A stretch of DNA of 64,000 nucleotides from Chamaecrista fasciculata (Eukaryota; Streptophyta; Magnoliopsida; Fabales; Fabaceae). The stretch covers positions 24,522-88,521 of the forward strand of contig QANZ01029966.1 in the NCBI GenBank assembly GCA_003254925.1. Direction: 5' to 3'. The notes under the pieces were generated by a model. It saw only the letters and a program-made list of their open reading frames with translations, was not told where the DNA came from and did no database searches. This document shows positions 53,268 to 63,670 of this stretch, piece by piece. Position 1 is the stretch's first letter. The number at the start of each line of letters is the position of its first letter. The translations under genes and the position numbers were made by a program.

Positions 53268-53830
53268 GGGTCCGTTTGGTAGGGAGGTGGGTAAGTAAAA
53301 GAAAGGGTTTTACAAGGGAAAGTTTGTGAGGGAAAGGAAAAGTAGTTGAGGGAATGTAAAGTAGGTAAAGATTGAAAGTGTTTGGTATAAAAAGGTAAGG
53401 GAGGGAAAGTAAAATAAATATAAAAAATGACAAAAATGCCCCTCCCACAATCATCACAAGGCCACCACCGCCGTCGCCGTCCGCCGCCGCCCACGGCTGC
53501 CGTCGCCGCCGTCAACCACCGTCCACGGTGGTCGTCGCCGCCGTCAACCACCATCCACGGTGGTCGCCGCCGCCGTCCGCCGTCAAAGAGGAAGAAGATG
53601 GGATGGGAGTGAGAGGGGCAAATTAGGAATTCTATCATAATTCCCTAGGTAAACTTGGATTACATCAGAAATGTGAAGTAAAGAAAAATAGCCTATGTAA
53701 TATTAATGTAAATGCCTTTACATTGTAATCCACTTTACATAGCTCAAATTGTCATACCAAACACTTGAAAGTATTGGAATCCGTGCCTTTACTTTACATA
53801 CCCCCACTTTACACTCTATCAAACGGACCC
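53268..53830. mobile_element. PIF/Harbinger (Tourist-like) MITE, 563 bp, GC-rich core
   Basis: The ends GGGTCCGTTTGGTAGGG and ATCAAACGGACCC are inverted. TAA flanks both sides (53265-53267 and 53831-53833), the preferred Harbinger target. The core 53440-53590 is made of GCCGCCGTC and CCACGGTGGTCG repeats, strikingly GC-rich in an AT-rich neighbourhood. No transposase. Confidence 0.85.
53440..53590. repeat. GC-rich tandem repeat core (GCCGCCGTC / CCACGGTGG)
   Basis: Two or three copies of a ~40-base unit containing CCGCCGTCAACCACC(G/A)TCC and CACGGTGGTCG. CCACCGTCCACGGTGG is itself nearly palindromic. Confidence 0.8.
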
Positions 53831-53833
53831 TAA

Positions 53834-54409
53834 GATTTTTCTCAAATTAATTAATTAATTTTTAATAATTAAAATATATGATTCGGCCTTTGAAATATTA
53901 CAATGATCAATGTTTTGATCTTTATGTCAAATTTAAGGATAAAAAATATAAATCTAATATAAATTTAGAGATAAAAAATACAAATTTATATAAATTTAGA
54001 AAATAAAATGTATAAAAATTTAAGAAAATAATTGAATATTTTATGAAACAAATCGTATATTTTAATTATTTAAAAATAGATTTATTGACTCAATATAAAT
54101 TTGATAACCAAATAATAAATTTTTCTGTTATTTAGAAACTAATTTGTTGACTGTTGACAAATTTATTATTAGTTTTATTCTTAAAATTTTATATTTTTTT
54201 TTTGGTGGGAATTAAAATTTTATATTTTAATTAGTTTTATTCCTTATTTGAACTTAACGATAAATTATAATATCACTATATATTTTAGGAAATATATAAT
54301 TTTAAAACATTACTGTTGCCTTATTTTGAAAATATTTTTTATGGACTTATTTTAAATATATTAATGTAAGTTTATGCATACAGGCTACAGCTCAATGGAA
54401 TATAATAAC
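53834..54409. repeat. Dispersed AT-rich repeat, second part, and spacer
   Basis: Continues the repeat of 52980-53264 to about 54260 (TTTGATAACCAAATAATAAA and similar), then AT-rich unique sequence. Confidence 0.45.
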
Positions 54410-54417
54410 AGATAATA

Positions 54418-55121
54418 AGGGGTGTTCAAAACCGAACCAAACCGATTGAACCGAACTACACCGAACCAAACCGAACCAAACCGAACCAAAACCGACATTC
54501 AAATGGTTTGGTTTGGTTTCATTTTTCTTAATTTTGGGCGGTTTGGTTCGGTGGCGGTTTGACACTTCACCAAACCGAACCAAACCGCAACTATGCAATT
54601 ATATATAAATAATACAATACATTATATATATATAGTATTTATGCGTTCCTCCACTACTCCACTAAAACAAATAAACAATGAGGCACAGCCCATGAAACTA
54701 TAACCTAAAGACCAAAAGTAAAAATTGAAAAAGTAGCCGCATAGACATTTGACATTTCAATTCGCATTCAAAGTTCCAAACTGAAACCAGTGAAAGACCA
54801 AACCCTAACATCTATATTTCGTCTTCTCCCATTCGCATTCAAAGTCCCATTTCGTCTTCTGTTTCATAACTTAATGAACATAGTGCTGCTACTTTTCAGA
54901 TGTTATGAAATTAGTACTTTTTATATTAATTATAAAATTAATAGTAATTAAAGGTCAAACCGCCCAAACCAAACCGCCAAAACCGCCATTATATTGGTTT
55001 GGTTTGGTTTGGTTTGATATTTTTTTTCAAACCGAACGGTTTGAGTTTTCTCCAAACCGATGCGAGCGGTTCGGTTTGAAAAACCATATTAAACCGCCCA
55101 AACCGCCCAACGAACACCCCT
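54418..55121. mobile_element. hAT MITE, 704 bp, with CCGAACCAAA repeats
   Basis: The ends AGGGGTGTTC and GAACACCCCT are perfect inverses. AGATAATA flanks both (54410-54417 and 55122-55129), an 8-bp duplication. The subterminal regions carry ~10-base CCGAACCAAA units (54431-54500) and, inverted, GGTTTGGTTT units (54990-55020). Confidence 0.92.
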
Positions 55122-55486
55122 AGATAATAGATATGAATATACTAATTCCTTTATTTATTGGAGCGTGCGCTTAAATTTGATTGAATTTAATTTGAGATCA
55201 CCGAAAACAGATTACTAATAAATATATCCCAAACGCATGTATGCGCATCTTATTTTCACCGACTTGTTTTTTGTCCCTATTTTATCCAAATATATCCAAA
55301 ACCAATCAAAACATATATTCTCATATAGATTTAAATCATAATTCTAAATGGCAAAATAATTAGAGTAAATTACACTTTGGTACCTTGTTCTATGAACCGA
55401 TTTCATTTTGGTACCATAATCTTTCAAAAGTAACATTTTAATACCGTGTTTTTTGTACCATTAACATTTTGGTACCATGTTCTTTC

Positions 55487-55830
55487 TGTTGGGATTTCTC
55501 CCATGTCCCACATCGGTGGGAACAAAGTGAGAGAGGGAGAGGGAGCCTTATAAATAAAGAGTGAGGCTTCAACCTTTTTTGTATCACTTCTACTAGCCTT
55601 TGAGTGTGAAAGGGTGTGGGTAGTTGTGAGATAGAGTTTTCAATTTTTTCGTTCAAAAATTGTATTGAGGAGGGTTTGTAATTTTTTCCGTGCAAAAATT
55701 ACAAATAGTGAAGTTTGTCCTAGTGGGGATCGTGGAGTAGGTCTTGAGACCGAACTACGTTAAAGTTTTGTGTTTGTTTCTCTATTTCCTCTTTCTTTAT
55801 TTCTTGTGTGGGTTGCGTTTTCGCCCAACA
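55487..55830 (+). repeat. 5' LTR of the TR-GAG element
   Basis: Contains CCCACATCGGTGGG and a TATA box (TATAAATA, 55549-55556). Nearly identical to 56991-57337. Confidence 0.93.
55549..55556 (+). promoter_or_regulatory. TATA box of the TR-GAG LTR
   Basis: TATAAATA in GAGCCTTATAAATAAAG, about 60 bases into the LTR. The right LTR has TATAAATAGAG at the same place. Confidence 0.7.
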
Positions 55831-55831
55831 A

Positions 55832-55844
55832 GTGGTATCAGAGT
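55832..55844 (+). other. Primer binding site, tRNA-iMet like
   Basis: TGGTATCAGAG within AGTGGTATCAGAGTTG just after the LTR, complementary to the 3' end of initiator-Met tRNA, with a mismatch after GAG. Confidence 0.88.
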
Positions 55845-56093
55845 TGTGGTTCCGGCCTAGGGAGGACGAAGGGAGAGGAAGGAGCAAGTAGGTCAGCTAG
55901 TCAGCAGAAGGTTCCAGCACTGCAATGTTTAGAGAGGTTGGTTCAATCTAGCTTTTGATTTTAATTCCAGTTTTGAAATAGTTTTATGGAATTTGGAGTG
56001 GTTGTCTGTTAGGCTGTTTGTGGTTGTTGGTTGATTGTGGTGCTAGTTATTGGTTGTCTGTTTTGTGGTGCTGGTTATTGGTTGTCTGTTTGT

Positions 56094-56892
56094 ATGATGG
56101 CGACCTTGAAGTTTGAAGTTCCGTTATTTGATGGGAGAACGAATTTCATGTTGTGGCAATGCACAATTGAGGATTATTTAGTTCAATAGGGTCTTGAATC
56201 TGCATTGAGTGAGAAGAAATTGAGTGGAATGAAAGATGAAGAGTGGAATACAATTCAAAAGAAAGCTGTGAGTACAATTCGGTTGGCACTACCCCCGCAG
56301 ATTAAAGTGACAGTATTAAAGGAGACGTCGCCGAAGAGATTGTGGGACACGTTGGAGAGCAAGTTTGTGTCAAAAACGCTCATCAACCGATTGATGATGA
56401 AGATGGACTTGTATTCACTGAAGATGGAAGAGGGAGGTAATGTGATTGATCACATTAATAAATTTAATGAGCTGATATCTAGACTGTTGAATGCAGGGGA
56501 GACTATCAAGGATGAAGAGAAAGCGTTGCTCCTGTTAGCTTCATTACCAAAATCCTTCAAGACACTAGTGCAGTCAATGTTAGCAGGGAAGAGCACATTG
56601 AAATTAGATGAGGCAATGACGGCAGTGAAGGAGAGTCAGAGGATGATGGGTGGTGAAGAGTCTTTCGGGGATAATAATTTACTAGCTGCAGAGAATATTG
56701 AAAGAGGGAGGAAGAAGAACTCAGTCGAGAGACACAAGCACTGTTGAGTGCTATTATTGTGGAAAGTTGGGACACATGCAGATGAAATGCCCAGAATTCA
56801 AGGAGGACATGCAGAACCCGAAGGAGAGGAGGGGCAAGGCAAAGTTGGCTTCTTCTTCAAATGAAGTCAATTTTGGAGATGACTTCTTGTGA
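56094..56892 (+). pseudogene. Copia-type gag of the TR-GAG element (one stop, one frameshift)
   Basis: ATG ATG at 56094. The start reads MMATLKFEVPLFDGRTNFML, then WQCTIEDYLVQ and a TAG at 56187-56189. In the same frame 56190-56747 gives ESALSEKKLSGMKDEEWNT, LKETSPKRLWDTLESKFVSK, MDLYSLKMEEGGNVIDHINK and LLASLPKSFKTLVQSMLAG, the UBN2/Retrotran_gag capsid core of Tnt1-like copia elements. Near 56700 a frameshift moves to the frame with the CCHC zinc knuckle CYYCGKLGHMQMKC (near 56750) and a tail ending NEVNFGDDFL at 56890. Gag packages RNA into virus-like particles. With one stop and one shift removed the protein would be ~265 aa, the usual size for a stand-alone gag. Confidence 0.92.
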
Positions 56893-56978
56893 TCGCTGCA
56901 GATGTGGTGGAGATCAAAAAGCTAAGAATGTAGAGAAATCAGTTTTCTGATAGAGTGAGATGATGTGGGACTTTGGGT

Positions 56979-56990
56979 GAAGGGAGGATT
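56979..56990 (+). other. Polypurine tract of the TR-GAG element
   Basis: GAAGGGAGGATT directly precedes the right LTR. Confidence 0.75.
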
Positions 56991-57337
56991 TGTTGGGATT
57001 TCTCCCAAGTCCCACATCGGTGGGAACAAAGTGAGAGAGGGGGAGGGAGCCTTATAAATAGAGAGTGGGGGCTTCAACCTTTTTTGTATCACTTCTAATA
57101 GCCTTTGAATGTAAAAGGGTTTGGGTAGTTGTGAGAGAGAGTTTTCAATTTTTCCGTTCAAAAATTGTATTGAGGAGAGTTTGTAATTTTTTCCGTGCAA
57201 AAATTACAAATAATGAAGTTTGTCCTTATGGGGGCCGTGCAGTAGGTCTTGAGGCACCGAACCACATTAAAGTTTTGTGTTTGTTTCTCTAGTTCCTCTT
57301 TCTTTATTTCATGTGTGGGTTGCGTTTCCGCCCAACA
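56991..57337 (+). repeat. 3' LTR of the TR-GAG element
   Basis: Copy of 55487-55830 with few differences (for example GGGGAGGGAG against GGGAGAGGGAG). Confidence 0.93.
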
Positions 57338-57625
57338 CTTTCAAAGTGATATCTTGGTACCATATTTTTTACATCGTTAACACTTTGGTACCATAAAATA
57401 GATAGACCATGATAACAAATAGTGAAAGAACATGGTGCCGAACATGGTACTAGCTAAAGTGTTAACAAAGCAAATAACAGGGTACCAAAATGTCACTTTT
57501 GAAAAAACAAGGTACCGAAATGTCAATTGTGCAAAGAACAGGATACCAAAGTATCACTTTTGAAAGAACATGGTACCAAAGCAAAATCGGTTCATAGAAC
57601 AGGATACCAAAGTGGTAATTTACCC

Positions 57626-58201
57626 AAATAAATAAAAGAAAAATCACATTTTTTTCTCTTTTATAAATTAGTCCATTCATAAAACCTTAAGTTGATTAAA
57701 ATCCTACTTCATTTAAGCTTTTAGTTGAATTATGTTCTCCAATATATCAACAAATATGGGGTTGAAATGAAAGTACTTATTCAATGGGTAGAGTAGTGAT
57801 GCCGTTAATAAGCATGATATGCCGTTTATGTTGAAGAGACACGTTATATTATTTTTTGGCACATCACATGCATCAAATTTAAGATGTTTTCTTTTAGTGG
57901 GGACTGGGGAGATACATTAACATATCATACTTCATTCTGTATATGGCTAATATTTTTGGTTCTGCATTCAGTATATGGCTAATATTTTTGGTTCTGCAAC
58001 TACTGAAGAAGAAAATTTTAAAAAATACATAATTCATACCCTAAAAAATATACATTTTGGTCCCTCCTATATTATATACATGGGTAATATTTTTTGTAGT
58101 ATCAAAATTTTAAAATAAAATTAAAAGACGGTAAACAGGAAAAATATATAGTCTAGTCCCCAAAATTTTACAATTCACTACTCAAAAATTACATTTTGGT
58201 C
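57626..58201. other. Spacer before the assembly gap
   Basis: Contains a short direct duplication (AGTATATGGCTAATATTTTT near 57935 and 57970). The last ~60 bases (ATTACATTTTGGTC) look like the start of another inverted-repeat MITE cut by the gap. Confidence 0.45.
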
Positions 58202-58803
58202 NNNNNNNNNNNNNNNNNNNNNNNNNNNNNNNNNNNNNNNNNNNNNNNNNNNNNNNNNNNNNNNNNNNNNNNNNNNNNNNNNNNNNNNNNNNNNNNNNNN
58301 NNNNNNNNNNNNNNNNNNNNNNNNNNNNNNNNNNNNNNNNNNNNNNNNNNNNNNNNNNNNNNNNNNNNNNNNNNNNNNNNNNNNNNNNNNNNNNNNNNNN
58401 NNNNNNNNNNNNNNNNNNNNNNNNNNNNNNNNNNNNNNNNNNNNNNNNNNNNNNNNNNNNNNNNNNNNNNNNNNNNNNNNNNNNNNNNNNNNNNNNNNNN
58501 NNNNNNNNNNNNNNNNNNNNNNNNNNNNNNNNNNNNNNNNNNNNNNNNNNNNNNNNNNNNNNNNNNNNNNNNNNNNNNNNNNNNNNNNNNNNNNNNNNNN
58601 NNNNNNNNNNNNNNNNNNNNNNNNNNNNNNNNNNNNNNNNNNNNNNNNNNNNNNNNNNNNNNNNNNNNNNNNNNNNNNNNNNNNNNNNNNNNNNNNNNNN
58701 NNNNNNNNNNNNNNNNNNNNNNNNNNNNNNNNNNNNNNNNNNNNNNNNNNNNNNNNNNNNNNNNNNNNNNNNNNNNNNNNNNNNNNNNNNNNNNNNNNNN
58801 NNN
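58202..58803. other. Assembly gap (602 N)
   Basis: A run of N. Open frames across it are artefacts. Confidence 0.99.
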
Positions 58804-59040
58804 AACTGGAGATCGTGGGTGAGCTGGTTCGCAGCCCACGATCTCCCGTAGCGTAGATTGCGGAGCAGGGTGGTCGTGGGTGGCCACGTGTCATTTGAGG
58901 GACGGGCGCCATGACCCAGGATGGATCATGACCGCCCCTAAGTGTGTTTAGGGCGCCCGATTGACTCGAGGGCGCTTCGCAAGGTGCGGAGGGGAGAAGA
59001 GGCATGGCGCGAGGGCTGTTTAGGCGTACGCCCAAATAGT
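58804..59040. other. GC-rich block of unknown nature next to the gap
   Basis: About 60-65% GC, unlike everything around it. It starts with a 12-base perfect inverted repeat GGAGATCGTGGG/CCCACGATCTCC (58808-58819 and 58835-58846) and ends sharply at TACGCCCAAATAG. It may be the end of an unplaced element whose body is in the gap. No protein is recognised. Confidence 0.5.
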
Positions 59041-60378
59041 GATGTATCAATACATATTTAATAATAATAATTAATTTAAATTATATTTATAATAAGTTCA
59101 AGGTATTTTTTTATTGTAATTAAATAAATTATTTAATTTAGTAAATATTATTAATTATTAATATACATACATAAATAAAATAAAATTTAAAAAGACATGA
59201 GATATTAAAAAGGATAACAAAGGTACTGTAGAAACAAAACCACAACAGTTTATTTTCATCATATAAATATATAATCTAAAATATTATTAATAGTTTTTAA
59301 AATTTTATGTTTATTCACTATTTAACAAAAATACACTAAAACACTCAATTATTTTTTCATGAGAAAGATACTACCTCCTGGAGTGGAGGTGCCTTGGCCC
59401 CATAGTTCTGCCCTGATCATTAGCATTGATCTTAAAAATAATTTTAAAATTACATGAGTCTAGTGATTCTTTATTTGGTTCTTTAAATAAGTGATGGGAG
59501 TTTGAATCTCACTTTTAAGAATGAAAAACCTTTTATAGTCCGTCGTTTACCTTTAAGTGGAGGACTCGCAGTGAAAATATTAAACATTATTCCGACATGA
59601 ATACCTTTAATTTATTAAAAAAAATCCTAACAAAGCATGTTGTGCATCGTCTTACTCTTTGAATTAATAGATTAATTCAGTTGACTCGAATTGACTTGGT
59701 AAATTTGATTTGACAAAAATCATATAGGGATGGAGCATATATAAAGTATGGCCCAACTTGTATACATTATTCATTATTCAAAGTTTAGAGTACAATAGAA
59801 TAGTTTTTTGCACTTAACTAACAAATTTAATTGTTGATTTGATGATGGCACATTAGTAACCGGCCATTAAGAATTTGGATTAAAAGTTATCAATTTTTTC
59901 CTATCATAAGTAGTTTTGGAAGCAAAGTAAAAAATATAAAAGAATTATATAAATTCCTATAAGTAGAATGGGAGATTACCATTTCTCATTGGATACAAAT
60001 ACAATCGAAGGAAAAATAAGAAGAAGAAAGAAATAAATGAATTTGATTTGGGTTTGACATATTAAAAGGGAAAAAGGAAATTGAAAAAATAAAAAGGGAA
60101 TGGTCAAAACCAGAATGAGAAGGACGTGTCACTCACTATCTAGTCACTACCCTCTTTCGGCGCTAAAGTTTGCAAAATGTCCCAAATAATATGAACTATG
60201 AAGCAATCTCTGCTTTAAATTAAAACTAGCCATTATATGGTACTCAAATCATAGTCATATATATATATGGTTATTACTATCTTCGTTGGAGGCCCACATA
60301 TTGATATGTCATAGTGGTCGGTTAGGTGCATCTTCACTTCCTAATATGAACTAATAACCTAAGATTTTCATTATCCAT
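59041..60378. other. AT-rich spacer
   Basis: No gene or element end recognised. Confidence 0.4.
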
Positions 60379-60383
60379 GATAT

Positions 60384-62527
60384 TGTTAGAGATTATGGAG
60401 CAAAAAGCAGCGGAAAAAGTAAATTTAAAAATTTTATAATCTCCTCCCAGGATCCACTAATTGTGTTTATACCAGTGAGATAAGATGTATACCTAAATCA
60501 AACGAACGCTTGAAAGATTGCAACTTCAAGAAGTCCACAGACTCGTGTCCTTCCTTTGCCGGTGATCCACACAAACAGTTTGTCAGATACTCAGGTGCTA
60601 GCCTTCAATCTCTTCTCCAAGAGATTACGGGAACCAATCTACAATCTTGAAATTTCAAGAACACTTCTTAAAATATTCAAAAACCAAATGGCGCACACCA
60701 AGAATCAATTTCTTCGTCACACTACTCTAGGTTTAGTGCCTTTCTCTCTTCCTCACACACAAATCGCCCCTAAAACCCTAAGTTTAGGGTTAGTTCAAAA
60801 CTCTCCCTTTTTCCCTCTTAGGGTTATGCGACTTCCTCTAGGTTTAGCGACTTTGGTGTGTATTTATAGAGTCTCATTCCTAAAATTAGGGAATCACCAA
60901 ATCTTGATTACAAGATTACATTAATATTATAATTCAAGATTAAGAGCCTAAGAGGCAATCTTTTATTTAAATTTCAAGATCATATCTTGAAACCTAAATC
61001 TTGAATGCACTCTTCCCATTGGTTAGAATGAGTCAAGAGGATTTGAATTCTTAATTAAAATATTACATTAATATCTTAATTCAAAATTCAAAATGCATTC
61101 TTGAAATTCAAAATGCAAGATCAAATCTTGCATATTATAATCCAAGAATGCGCCCCCCTCTTGTTGCTTTATAGGAATTTAATAAATAAGAAAACAATCT
61201 TAACTCTTAGGAAGTTCTAACCAACTTATTAATTTCCTTAACAAATTGAATTAAAATATTACCCTAATATCTTAATTCAAATTTGAATCTTGAATTCAAA
61301 TTCAAATCTTGAATTCAAATTTAAATCTTGAATTCAAATTAACAAAATCATAGTTCATTAATTCAATTCAAGAGTGAGGCGCGACCCTCCTCTTATTCTT
61401 CAATATTAGAGAATTTAATAAATCAATAATCCCTTAACTCTTAGGAGACTTAGTCAATTCATTATTCCCTAATATTTTAAATAAGAATTCAATTGTGAAT
61501 AGATTAATCAAATTAACTATTTAACAATTAATATATTTAAACTTGTCTAACAAATTTAAATATTACAAATGTAGATTTTATTTAAGACAAGATTTCATGT
61601 CCTAAGACATTCAACTATGTCTTAAATTGTGTCACTAAAGTGACTCACAAATTAAACCCTAATTCGTGTCCCATTACAGTATCTTGATCCTGCTCATGTG
61701 TGACCCAGCAGGCCTCATGTGAAATTGGCACCAAGTCATCTCTATGACTCACAAGTCGAGAGCGGACTCTAGCAAGCCATCACGACTACCCAAAACACGT
61801 GAGTTATCGTTTTAACATCAACGACTTAACCTTAGTACCACCTTGTCATAATCCCTATTGTCACACGATATTTTGGTCATGGATAAGGCATGGGAAAGTC
61901 ATCCTTGTAATCCAAACCATAACTTTCTCGATTCCTTGAGTTAGTCCCATTACCCTATGTGGCCACACATTCCTTGGACAAACTCATCGAAGGGCCCGGT
62001 CAAATATCTCTCATCTTAATGAGGGACAAAATTCTTTCTTGGTCAACCACATTCCTCAGCACGGCAAACAACTAAAACCGTACCTAGCCTGTATGGCTAC
62101 CCTGTTATGGGCAACGTTGGACTAGGCCAAAGTTCAACATCTACAACGCCGGAATAATGAAGACCTCAGGTCTAAGGGCATCGTGACAGGTGTACAGGAG
62201 AGGCTAGCTCATGACTAAACCCATGCAGGACTCTCCGGGTCGGTCCAGCAATTTGTAACCCCTTACATAATTGCACCATGACTCTCGAGAAGCATCACAT
62301 GCGTGTATCTCCATACACTAAAGTCATGCCGGTCTTAGTTCATTCACGTTCCCACGTGAATAATCGACCATGGACAGTTTAGAATAATTATCACATAATT
62401 AATCAAGGATTGTTATCACAGTAAACATGCTAATAATATGATAACGACATAATTTATCATTCATAAATCAGTCAAACAATATGTCCATACATATAAAATG
62501 ATTGGCCCTAGGGCACAATCTCCATCG
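60384..62527 (-). mobile_element. Solo LTR of the 2-kb copia family, minus strand (2144 bp)
   Basis: On the plus strand it starts TGTTAGAGATTATGGAGC and ends GGGCACAATCTCCATCG; the outermost base is mutated from A to G. Flanks GATAT and GATCT agree at 4 of 5. Internal landmarks are shared with 8081-10479 in reverse, for example CTCTCCGGGTCGGTCCAGCA (near 62231) and GAGTTATCGTTTTAACATC. On the minus strand a TATA box (TATAAATACAC) lies near 60862-60872. Confidence 0.9.
60862..60872 (-). promoter_or_regulatory. TATA box of the solo LTR
   Basis: Minus-strand TATAAATACAC in the promoter-like part of the LTR, at the same relative position as in the large copia LTRs. It could drive read-through transcription leftward. 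Confidence 0.55.
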
Positions 62528-62778
62528 GATCTTACTTTTGATGAGTGGATAATTTTGTACCACAGGTGATAGAAGTCTATGTGTAACACTTTTAAGTCAA
62601 TGGTAATTGCAAATAACGAAGATATAATTGTAGGAGCCAATAGAGAGTGTATGTCTTTGTAGAGTTTCAATTGATTCTTTTATATATATATATTTTGGGT
62701 TGTTTGTCGAATAAGTTATATATTTCAATTTTTTAAATATTAAATTATCAACTTGATGATGTTTTATAAATTATATTA

Positions 62779-63136
62779 GGTAAAAGTACTAATTTCATTC
62801 ATAAACATTACATCAACTGTCAATTTTGTCCTCAATCGTCTCTAATGTTTCATATTTTAGTCAATTTTATGTTTTGCTCTTGCTTTAGCCAAATATTATC
62901 GACGAAATCTATGTGTCTAATGATATATAATGTAAAATTAATAAAAAAAAAAACTCAAATTCTAACTCAGATTGAAAAACAAAATACAGTTTGTTGTTAA
63001 TTTACTGAAAAAAGTTAATCAAACGATAATATTGACTAAAATGTAAAATATTGTGGACAAAATTGACAAAAAAAAAAGATTTGGGACAAAATTGATAATT
63101 AATATAAAGTTTGAGAACAAAATTAATACTTTTACC
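62779..63136. mobile_element. MULE MITE, 358 bp, perfect 9-bp target duplication
   Basis: The ends GGTAAAAGTACTAATTTCAT and its diverged inverse AAATTAATACTTTTACC. ATTATATTA flanks both (62770-62778 and 63137-63145). No coding content. Confidence 0.9.
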
Positions 63137-63273
63137 ATTATATTAATAGTTTACTATAATATTTGAGACTGGCTTAAAGAAACAAAGCCTTTCGGAGCCC
63201 AAAAAAATAAAGAAGGCATATGGCAATTTGTCATCAATAATTAAATAATCAAATTAGTAGTAAAATTATTATT

Positions 63274-63670
63274 GGCTAAAGTGTACTTTTGGTCCCATAA
63301 TTTTGGCAAAGGTCTCAATTTGGTCCCAAAACTTTGACAAAGGTTTCAATTTGGTCCCATAACTTTTTTTGTTACAATGTTGGTCCCATAACTTTTTTTG
63401 TTACAATTTTGGTCACATAACTTCTGAAAAACGTTTCACCGTTGGCCCCAAGCTAATTTCCATCCATCTCATAACTTCATCCATATTTTCCACGTCATCA
63501 TCCAACTCAATATGTCAGATCATCTTTAATGACAGATAATGGATGGAAATCAGCTTGGGACCAACGGTGAGACGTTTCTAAAAGTTATGGGACCAAAATT
63601 GTAACAAAAAAATCATGGAACCAAATTGAGACCTTTGCCAAAGTTATGGGACCAAAAGTTCACTTAAACC
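63274..63670. mobile_element. MULE MITE, 397 bp
   Basis: The ends GGCTAAAGTGTACTTTTGGT and CCAAAAGTTCACTTAAACC are inverted. Flanks ATTATTATT and TTTATTATT agree at 8 of 9. Same family as 52219-52568. Confidence 0.85.

Larger units (their letters stand above)
55487..57337 (+). mobile_element. Gag-only LTR retrotransposon, 1851 bp (TR-GAG type)
   Basis: LTRs 55487-55830 (344 bp) and 56991-57337 (347 bp) start TGTTGGGATTTCTCCCA and end CGCCCAACA. CTTTC flanks both (55482-55486 and 57338-57342), a perfect 5-bp duplication. A tRNA-iMet-like primer site follows the left LTR and a polypurine tract precedes the right one. The whole internal part is a single copia gag gene with zinc knuckle. There is no protease, RT, RNase H or integrase and no room for them. 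This is the architecture described for TR-GAG elements, which depend on a partner's enzymes. Confidence 0.93.
55363..57625. mobile_element. MULE MITE carrying a nested TR-GAG retrotransposon
   Basis: The ends GAGTAAATTACACTTTGG and CCAAAGTGGTAATTTACCC are inverted. Flanks AAATAATTA (55354-55362) and AAATAAATA (57626-57634) agree at 8 of 9. Without the nested element it is about 407 bp. The arms carry GGTACCA phrases shared with 35946-36403. Confidence 0.85.

Noticed and set aside
53165..53638. 157-codon minus-strand frame
   Set aside because: It crosses the boundary and GC-repeat core of the Tourist-like MITE; composition is low-complexity.
55438..57200. Antisense open frames in the TR-GAG LTRs (55438-55695 and 56922-57200)
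   Set aside because: They are the same LTR sequence read backwards; no coding signature.
58178..59050. Long open frames across 58202-58803
   Set aside because: Artefact of the N run. The short readable ends show no family.
60556..60924. 122-codon plus-strand frame
   Set aside because: Lies wholly within the solo LTR 60384-62527 and is antisense to it. Not a gene.
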